From an uncultured Acidimicrobiia bacterium (GTDB taxonomy: Bacteria > Actinomycetota > Acidimicrobiia > IMCC26256 > CALEDW01): a DNA stretch of 9,808 nucleotides. How positions within the stretch are numbered: the stretch's first letter is position 1; the number at the start of each line of letters is the position of its first letter. A program made the translations under genes and the position numbers. This document shows, piece by piece, positions 4,764 to 9,808 of this stretch. The notes beneath the pieces are model-generated. The model searched no databases and was not told where the DNA came from. It was given only the letters and a program-made list of their open reading frames with translations. The stretch is from positions 1 through 9,808 of the forward strand of contig CALEDW010000214.1 in NCBI GenBank assembly GCA_937949585.1, in the 5' to 3' direction.

Positions 4764-7085
4764 ATGCCCGAGGAGGACACGCCGAGCCGGCCGGTGGTCC
4801 GGCTCGACGAGGTCTCCGCGGCCGACGTCGCCCGGGTCGGCGGCAAGGGCGCCAACCTGGGCGAGCTCATCCGGGCCGGGTTCCCGGTGCCGCCCGGGTT
4901 CGTGGTCACCGCCGACGCGTACGCGGCGGCGATGGAGGCGGCCGGGATCCGCGGGGAGCTGGCCGAGGCGGCCCGGCAGGCCGGCCGGCTCGCCCCCGAG
5001 GAGCTCGCGACCCGGGCCCGGGAGCTGGCGGACCGGGTGCGCGCCGCGGGCATCCCGGACCGGCTGCGGGACCGGATCCTCGACGCCTACCACGACCTCG
5101 GGCCGGGGGTGCGGGTGGCGGTGCGGTCGTCGGCGACGATGGAGGACTCCGCCGGGACGTCCTTCGCCGGGATGCACGAGACGTTCACCAACGTCGCCGG
5201 TGACGGCGAGTTGCTCCGCCGCATCCTCGACTGCTGGGCGTCGGTGTTCGGGGCCCGGGTCATCGCCTACCGGGCCGCCCAGGGGGTGGTCGAGGAGCCG
5301 GCCATCGCCGTGGTCGTGCAGCGCATGGTCGACGCCGACCGTTCCGGGGTGCTCTTCTCGGCCGATCCGGTGACCGGTGACACAGGTGTGGTGGTGGTCA
5401 CTGCCGCACTCGGGCTGGGCGAGGTGGTGGTCGGAGGGCAGGTCACCCCCGACACCTACGTCGTGGCCAAGGAACCGCTGCGCATCCTGAGCGTCCGCGT
5501 CGGCGACCAGGACGTGGCGATCCGTCGGGGTCCCGACGGCGTCGAGCGACGCGAGGTGCTGGAGGAAGCCGAGCGGCACCGACGGGTGCTCAGCGACGAG
5601 GAGGTGCTGGCCCTGGCCCGCCTGGCGGTGCGCGTGGAGCGGCACTACGGCGTCCCCCAGGACATCGAGTTCGCGGTGAGCGGGGACGAGGTCTTCCTCA
5701 CCCAGTCCCGCCCGATCACCACCCTCGGCTCCGCCGTGGCCACCTCGGCCACCGCCGCCGGGGCGGAACCGCTGCTCACCGGGCTCGGCGCCGCCCCCGG
5801 CCGGGTCGCCGGCGTGGCCCGGGTGGTGCGGACCCTGGAGGAGGGACGGGCGCTGGAGCCCGGCGAGGTGCTGGTGGCGCCGTTCACCGCCCCGGACTGG
5901 GTACCCGTGATGCGCCGGGCGGCGGCGCTGGTGACCGACGGGGGCGGGATCACCTGTCACGCCGCGATCGTGAGCCGCGAGCTCGGGGTGCCCTGCGTGG
6001 TCGGTACCCGCAACGCGACGACGGTGCTGCGCTCCGGACAGGTGGTGACCGTCGACGGCTCGACCGGTGAGGTGTTCCCCGGCGACCTGGCGGGGCGGGC
6101 CCCGGAACGGCCGGTGCAGGTGACCGCCGCCGAGGCCGGTGCGGCGGCCGCCGCGCAGGCCGGTGAGGCGGCCGGCGAGGTGCTCGGCACCCGGCTGTAC
6201 GTGAACCTCGCCATCCCCGAGCACGCCGAGCGGGTGGCCGCCCGGGCGGTGGACGGTGTCGGGCTGCTGCGGGCCGAGTTCCTGTTCACCGACGCCCTGG
6301 GCGGCGAGCACCCCCGGCGGCTCCTCGCCGAGGGCCGCCGGGCCGAGCTCGTCGAGCGGGTGGCGGCCGGGATCGGGCGGATCACCCGGGCGTTCCAGCC
6401 CCGCCCGGTCGTGTACCGCACCATCGACTTCCGGTCCAACGAGTTCCGCCAGCTGGCCGGCGGGGACCGGTTCGAGCCGGTGGAAGCGAATCCGATGATC
6501 GGCTACCGGGGCTGCTACCGGTACGTGCGCGAACCCGACCTGTTCGAGGTGGAGCTGGAGATCCTGGCCCGCGTGCACGAGGAGACCCCGAACCTGGTGG
6601 TGATGATCCCCTTCGTGCGGACCCGCTGGGAGCTCGAGGCCTGCCTGGAGCTCATCGACCGCAGTCCGCTCGGACGCCGGCGGGGCGTGAAGCGCTGGGT
6701 GATGGCCGAGGTCCCGTCGGTGGTGTACCGGATCGCCGAGTACGCGGCGTTGGGGATCGACGGGATCTCCATCGGCTCCAACGACCTCACCCAGCTGTCC
6801 CTCGGCGTCGACCGCGACTCGGAGATCTGCGCCGAGCTGTTCGACGAGTCCGACGACGCCGTGCTGGCGGCGATCCGCGACATCGTCACCGAGGCCCGCC
6901 GGGCCGGGATCACCTCGTCGTTGTGCGGGCAGGCCCCCTCGACCAACCCGGCGTTCGCCGAGCACCTCGTGCGGTTCGGGATCACCTCGGTGTCGGTGAA
7001 CCCCGACGCCGTCGAGGCGGCGCGCCGCACGATCGCCGCCGCGGAGCGCCGCGTCGTGCTCGAGGCGGCGAGGTCGCGGCCGTGA
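4764..7085 (+). CDS. ppsA: Phosphoenolpyruvate synthase (pyruvate, water dikinase)
   Basis: The 773-residue enzyme converts pyruvate, ATP and water to phosphoenolpyruvate, AMP and phosphate, the entry step of gluconeogenesis from pyruvate. The ATG at 4764 is chosen for its ribosome site GGGAGGTG four to five bases upstream; the frame opens earlier but without a start signal. The N-terminal ATP-grasp domain begins with VGGKGANLGEL and GFPVPPGFVVTA and ends with TQSRPIT (313-319). The mobile phosphohistidine domain contains TDGGGITCHAAIVSRELG with catalytic His399. An Ala-rich linker leads to the C-terminal TIM barrel with GVGLLRAEFLF, MIGYRG (578-583), MAEVPS, SIGSNDLTQLSLG (669 onward) and catalytic Cys721 in LCGQAPS. 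Length is close to the E. coli enzyme (792). The TCHAAI and IGSNDLTQL motifs favour PEP synthase over pyruvate phosphate dikinase. Its stop overlaps the start of a small hemerythrin-like gene, so the two are coupled. Confidence 0.95.
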   Translation: MPEEDTPSRPVVRLDEVSAADVARVGGKGANLGELIRAGFPVPPGFVVTADAYAAAMEAAGIRGELAEAARQAGRLAPEELATRARELADRVRAAGIPDRLRDRILDAYHDLGPGVRVAVRSSATMEDSAGTSFAGMHETFTNVAGDGELLRRILDCWASVFGARVIAYRAAQGVVEEPAIAVVVQRMVDADRSGVLFSADPVTGDTGVVVVTAALGLGEVVVGGQVTPDTYVVAKEPLRILSVRVGDQDVAIRRGPDGVERREVLEEAERHRRVLSDEEVLALARLAVRVERHYGVPQDIEFAVSGDEVFLTQSRPITTLGSAVATSATAAGAEPLLTGLGAAPGRVAGVARVVRTLEEGRALEPGEVLVAPFTAPDWVPVMRRAAALVTDGGGITCHAAIVSRELGVPCVVGTRNATTVLRSGQVVTVDGSTGEVFPGDLAGRAPERPVQVTAAEAGAAAAAQAGEAAGEVLGTRLYVNLAIPEHAERVAARAVDGVGLLRAEFLFTDALGGEHPRRLLAEGRRAELVERVAAGIGRITRAFQPRPVVYRTIDFRSNEFRQLAGGDRFEPVEANPMIGYRGCYRYVREPDLFEVELEILARVHEETPNLVVMIPFVRTRWELEACLELIDRSPLGRRRGVKRWVMAEVPSVVYRIAEYAALGIDGISIGSNDLTQLSLGVDRDSEICAELFDESDDAVLAAIRDIVTEARRAGITSSLCGQAPSTNPAFAEHLVRFGITSVSVNPDAVEAARRTIAAAERRVVLEAARSRP

Positions 7086-7513
7086 CCGGCCCCTTGGAGC
7101 AGGCCCGGCGGCGGCGGCGGGGGCTGCAGGCGGCGCTGGTGGCCGTGGAGGACGCGGTCGCCGCGCCCTGGTCGGGCCGGGAAGCCGACTGGCGGACCCG
7201 GGTCGACGCCGCGCTGGGCGAGGCGGAGGCGGCGCTCGCCGCGCACGTGGCGGCCACCGAGTCGCCCGACGGTCTCTTCGCCGAGGTGATGGAGCAGGCC
7301 CCCCGCCTCGCCCATGCGGTCGAGAAGCTGCGGGCCGAGCACGTGACCCTGCGCGAGGCGCTGGCCGAGCTGCGCCGCCTCGCCGCCGCGGCGCCACCCG
7401 ACGAGGTGTACGAACGGACCCTTCCGGTCCTGGGCGCGTTCTCGCAGCACCGGCACCGAGGGGCCGAGCTGGTGTACGACGCCTACAACGTCGACATCTC
7501 CACCGGGGACTAG
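7082..7513 (+). CDS. Small hemerythrin-like helical protein coupled to ppsA
   Basis: This 143-residue protein starts at the GTG at 7082, overlapping the ppsA stop in GTGA, with a GAGG about eight bases upstream. The frame continues further left within ppsA, but that part is Arg-rich shadow. It appears all-helical and acidic-amphipathic, with regularly placed metal-capable residues: His55 and Glu60 (AAHVAATE), His78, His87 (LRAEH), and His123, His125 and Glu129 (QHRHRGAELVYDAY). The spacing suggests an up-down four-helix bundle of the hemerythrin/HHE type, which binds a di-iron centre and senses or carries oxygen or nitric oxide. The match is by helix and His pattern only, and the classic HxxxE pairs are not all obvious, so a non-metal-binding helical bundle is possible. 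Tight coupling to PEP synthase implies a linked role, perhaps redox- or oxygen-dependent control of carbon flow; this is inference. The last codons and the stop lie in a 22-base tandem duplication. Confidence 0.75.
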   Translation: MTGPLEQARRRRRGLQAALVAVEDAVAAPWSGREADWRTRVDAALGEAEAALAAHVAATESPDGLFAEVMEQAPRLAHAVEKLRAEHVTLREALAELRRLAAAAPPDEVYERTLPVLGAFSQHRHRGAELVYDAYNVDISTGD

Positions 7514-7539
7514 CCGGATCTCCACCGGGGACTAGCCGG
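7496..7539. repeat. Exact 22-bp tandem duplication at convergent gene ends
   Basis: Two identical head-to-tail 22-base copies occupy 7496-7517 and 7518-7539; each runs from ATCTCCACC to CTAGCCGG. Each copy contains CTAG, which reads TAG on both strands. The left copy provides the stop of the hemerythrin-like gene (7511-7513) and the right copy provides the stop of the ligase gene on the other strand (7532-7534). There are no further copies, so it is a local duplication rather than an array. Confidence 0.95.
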
Positions 7540-8470
7540 GCTCCTCCCGGACCACCTCGGCCGGGTCCTTGTCGAGGCGACGTCCCACGTAGGACGGATG
7601 GCGGAGCCGGCCGTCGGCGGTGCGGTGCGCGAAGCGCACCTCGACCACCACCCGGGGCTCCACCCAGCGGGCCCCGGGGATGCGGGGTGGGTCGGCGAAG
7701 GGCGGCTCGGCACGCACCGCGGCGGCCAGCTCGGCGAGGAGCCGACGGCGCTCCGCAGCGTCGAAGCCGGTGCCGACCCGGCCGGCGTAGCGGAGCCGCC
7801 CCCCGGCGTCGAAGCCGCCCAGCAGCAGCGACCCGAGCTCCCCGGCCCGGCCGCCCCGCCCCGGGAGGAACCCGCCCACCACGAACTCCTCGCACCGGGT
7901 GCGCTTCCACTTCCGCCACGCCCGCGACCGCCGGCCGGGCTCGTAGGGGGAGTCGGCCCGTTTCGCCACCACGCCTTCGAGCCCGTACGCGGCCACGAAC
8001 CTGAGCAGGGGCGCTGGGTCGTCGGCCACGTGAGGCGGGCTGCGCCACGCCCGGTCCCCCAACCCGAGGGCGAGCAGTCGCTCGCGCCGGTGCGCCAGCG
8101 GCGCGTCGAGGAGCGCGGCGTCATCCCAGAAGAGCAGGTCGAAGGCCAGGTAACACACCGTCGGACCGCGACCCGGGGGCGCCGGGCGCGCCAGGAGCCC
8201 GAAGTCGGGGCGACCGTCCGGTCCGAACGCGACGATCTCCCCGTCGAGCACCGCCTCCGCGCCGGCCAACACGTGCGGCAGCGCGGCCAGCTCCGGGAAC
8301 CGCCCGGTGAGGGACAGCCGGTTGCGGGACCAGAGCTCGAGGTGACCGGCGGAGAGCACCGCGATGGAACGGATCCCGTCCCACTTCGCCTCGAACCACC
8401 AGCCCCGGCCGTCCGGCACCGTCGCCGTCGGCGTGGCCGACATGGGCGGGACGAACCCCGGCCGCCTCAC
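7532..8470 (-). CDS. ATP-dependent DNA ligase, stand-alone LigC/LigD-type
   Basis: This 312-residue enzyme seals DNA nicks through a lysyl-AMP intermediate. The GTG at 8470 is chosen because it overlaps the upstream stop in GTGA and puts the typical ligase opening (PMSAT, then GWWFEAKWDG) near residue 10. Nucleotidyltransferase motifs: I EAKWDGIR with AMP-accepting Lys29; RN (49-50); III LDGEIVAF (75-82); a YLAFDLLFWD segment (107-116); IV EGVVAKR (165-171); V WRKWKR (185-190, Lys187 and Lys189). The OB-fold part (about 191-300) has EEFVVGGF, LLLGGFDAGGRLRYAGRVGTGF-like strands and the end motif HPSYVGRRLDKDP. It lacks the polymerase and nuclease domains of full LigD, so it resembles mycobacterial LigC or the ligase module of LigD. 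Such ligases act in Ku-dependent end joining or backup repair, but no Ku or primase-polymerase gene is visible. It converges on the hemerythrin-like gene and is translationally coupled to an acyl-CoA synthetase. Confidence 0.93.
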   Translation of the reverse strand: MRRPGFVPPMSATPTATVPDGRGWWFEAKWDGIRSIAVLSAGHLELWSRNRLSLTGRFPELAALPHVLAGAEAVLDGEIVAFGPDGRPDFGLLARPAPPGRGPTVCYLAFDLLFWDDAALLDAPLAHRRERLLALGLGDRAWRSPPHVADDPAPLLRFVAAYGLEGVVAKRADSPYEPGRRSRAWRKWKRTRCEEFVVGGFLPGRGGRAGELGSLLLGGFDAGGRLRYAGRVGTGFDAAERRRLLAELAAAVRAEPPFADPPRIPGARWVEPRVVVEVRFAHRTADGRLRHPSYVGRRLDKDPAEVVREEPG

Positions 8471-9808
8471 CCGGTCCCGAGCCGGTCGCGCAGCTCCCGC
8501 TTGCGGACCTTGCCCATCGGGTCGCGCGGCAACGCCTCGACGAGCTCGTAGCGGCGCGGGCACTTGTAGGCCACGAGGTGCTCCCGGCAGAACCGGTCGA
8601 GCTCGGCAACCAACCCGGCCGGAGCCCCGGGTTCGGGCACGACGACGGCGGTGACGAGCTCGCCGTACTCGGGGTCGGGCAGCCCCACCACGGCGACCTC
8701 GGCGACCTGCGGGTGACGCACGAGCACCCGCTCGACCTCGGCCGGGTAGACGTTGGCGCCGCCGGTGATCACCATGTCCTTGGCCCGATCCACGAGGAAC
8801 AGGTAGCCGTCGTCGTCGAGGTAGCCGACGTCGCCGAGCGTGGCCAGATCCACCCGGTACACCGCCTCGGTGAGCTCGTCGGGGCCGCCGTAGCGGAACC
8901 CCCGGCCCCACTCGGAGCCGATGTACACGAGCCCGACCTCCCCGGGACCCAGTTCGGCGCCGTCGGGGCCGAGGATCCGGATCACCGACCCGCGCGCCGG
9001 CCGGCCGACGCTGCCCGGCTTGCGCTCCCATTCCTCGGGCGTGATGACGGTGCCCATCGTCTCGGTGCCGCCGTAGGTCTCCCAGACCGCCCCCGGCGGG
9101 AAGAACGACATGGCTGCGCGTTTCAGATCCTCGGGGCAGGGCGCCGACCCGTGCAGCACTCGCCGCACCGAGGACACGTCGGCACCGGCGAGGATCTCCG
9201 GGGGCAGGCGCAGCAGGCGGTACAGGTGGATCGGGGCGCACATCCAGTAGGTGACCCGCTCCGCCGCGATGCACCGCAGCGCCTCGGCGGGGTCGTAGCG
9301 CTCCATGAGGACACAGGTGTGGCCGAGCAGCCAGGCGCTGTGCGGGCCGGAGAAGCCGGCGAGGTGGTGCAGCGGCGAGGCGGTGAGGTTCACCTCGTCG
9401 GGATGGGCGAGCCCGTAGGACTCGAAGTACTGCACCACCCCGAGCATGAGTGCGGCGCGGGGGATCTCCGGACGCACGACCGCCTTCGGCCGGCCGGTCG
9501 TCCCGGAGGTGTACGCCCGCAGCACCACGTAGTCGGCCTCCGGGTCCTCCAACGGGCCCTCGGAGGCGCCTGCGACCGCGGCCACGGTCTCACCGAGGTT
9601 CTCCTCGTCGCAGCAGAAGGCCACCGCGCCGTCGGAGGTGAAGTACTCCCGCTCCTCGGGGGTGGCGCCGTGAGGGATCGGGACGACCTCGGCGCCGAGC
9701 CGCGCCGCCCCGAGCGCGGCGAGCATCCACTCCGGTCGGTTCCGCAGCGCCAGTCCCAGCCGTGCGCCCGGGCCGACCCCCCGCTCGGCGAGCACCCGGG
9801 CCCAGGCG
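8467..9808 (-). CDS. AMP-forming acyl-CoA synthetase, 5' end beyond the window
   Basis: A member of the adenylate-forming (ANL) superfamily that activates a carboxylic acid with ATP and joins it to CoA. The frame is open to the right edge (AWARVLAERGVGPGARL), so the true start, perhaps 40-60 residues further, is not visible; 446 residues are seen. Motifs, numbered in the fragment: phosphate loop YTSGTTGRPKAVV (99 onward), LHHLAGFSGPHSAWLLG, the acyl/adenylate region YGGTET (245-250), hinge GDVGYLDDDGYLFLVDRAKDMVITGGANVYPAEVE (325 onward, in two parts), and C-terminal PMGKVRKREL with catalytic Lys433. All core residues are intact. The fold suits medium/long-chain fatty acids, bile- or steroid-type acids, or aromatic acids; substrate cannot be read from sequence. 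FadD- or BaiB-like CoA ligases are close relatives. Its stop overlaps the DNA ligase start by four bases. Confidence 0.93.
   Translation of the reverse strand, partial: AWARVLAERGVGPGARLGLALRNRPEWMLAALGAARLGAEVVPIPHGATPEEREYFTSDGAVAFCCDEENLGETVAAVAGASEGPLEDPEADYVVLRAYTSGTTGRPKAVVRPEIPRAALMLGVVQYFESYGLAHPDEVNLTASPLHHLAGFSGPHSAWLLGHTCVLMERYDPAEALRCIAAERVTYWMCAPIHLYRLLRLPPEILAGADVSSVRRVLHGSAPCPEDLKRAAMSFFPPGAVWETYGGTETMGTVITPEEWERKPGSVGRPARGSVIRILGPDGAELGPGEVGLVYIGSEWGRGFRYGGPDELTEAVYRVDLATLGDVGYLDDDGYLFLVDRAKDMVITGGANVYPAEVERVLVRHPQVAEVAVVGLPDPEYGELVTAVVVPEPGAPAGLVAELDRFCREHLVAYKCPRRYELVEALPRDPMGKVRKRELRDRLGTG

Noticed and set aside
7536..7550. Short CCGGG/CCCGG stem at the end of the ligase gene
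   Set aside because: It has only five base pairs and lies inside the ligase coding end. It is not distinguishable from background in such GC-rich sequence.
4704..8048. A 1114-codon minus-strand open frame running opposite ppsA and beyond
   Set aside because: Its product is dominated by Arg, Pro, Gly, His and Ala and crosses three clearly identified genes. The length is explained by the scarcity of stops opposite GC-rich genes.
8471..9274. Extension of the DNA ligase frame upstream of 8470
   Set aside because: The frame remains open to 9274, but that part lies within the acyl-CoA synthetase and is Arg/Gly-rich shadow. The GTG at 8470 gives the normal ligase N-terminus and coupling overlap.

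Overview
The window is uniformly very GC-rich. Its genes are densely packed, codon third positions are mostly G or C, starts are often GTG, and several neighbours overlap by four bases in a GTGA arrangement. It encodes an MtrB-like sensor kinase, an LpqB-like GerMN lipoprotein, and an actinobacterial-style ATP-dependent DNA ligase. Together these suggest the chromosome of an actinomycete-type bacterium, possibly a less-studied lineage such as Acidimicrobiia; that lineage guess is inference. No transposase, integrase, phage gene, CRISPR array or toxin-antitoxin pair was recognised. The region reads as core chromosome.

Layout from left to right. On the minus strand at 1-961 there is an unrecognised 286-residue protein, followed after 8 bases by the start of a second minus-strand gene that leaves the window. 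Divergent from these, on the plus strand at 1048-3056, is a two-gene unit: a complete membrane histidine kinase overlapped by a short GerMN-domain lipoprotein. This resembles the mtrB-lpqB half of the actinobacterial mtrA-mtrB-lpqB operon, but no response regulator is present beside it. A perfect short hairpin at the lipoprotein stop separates it from a convergent ammonium transporter gene (amt, 3092-4447, minus).

The 316-base space 4448-4763 carries most of the regulatory signal. Upstream of amt are four tandem 11-base units in a GlnR-like AC-n9-AC pattern. A tRNA-Arg(CCU) gene lies at 4596-4668. Three copies of the hexamer TAGCGT are placed as possible -10 elements for amt, the tRNA and the next gene. 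That next gene is phosphoenolpyruvate synthase (ppsA, 4764-7085, plus), translationally coupled to a small histidine-bearing helical, hemerythrin-like protein (7082-7513).

The right end is a convergent minus-strand pair: an AMP-forming acyl-CoA synthetase, truncated by the window edge, overlapping by four bases with a stand-alone 312-residue ATP-dependent DNA ligase. An exact 22-base tandem duplication lies where the hemerythrin-like gene and the ligase gene meet, and each copy supplies one of the two stop codons.

Functionally the genes are mixed: envelope signalling, nitrogen uptake, gluconeogenic or carbon metabolism, fatty- or organic-acid activation, and DNA repair. The strongest points for follow-up are the predicted nitrogen-control operator at amt, the kinase-lipoprotein pair without a regulator, the ligase-acyl-CoA synthetase coupling, and the 22-base duplication. 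I saw no clear evidence of a wholly new multi-gene system.
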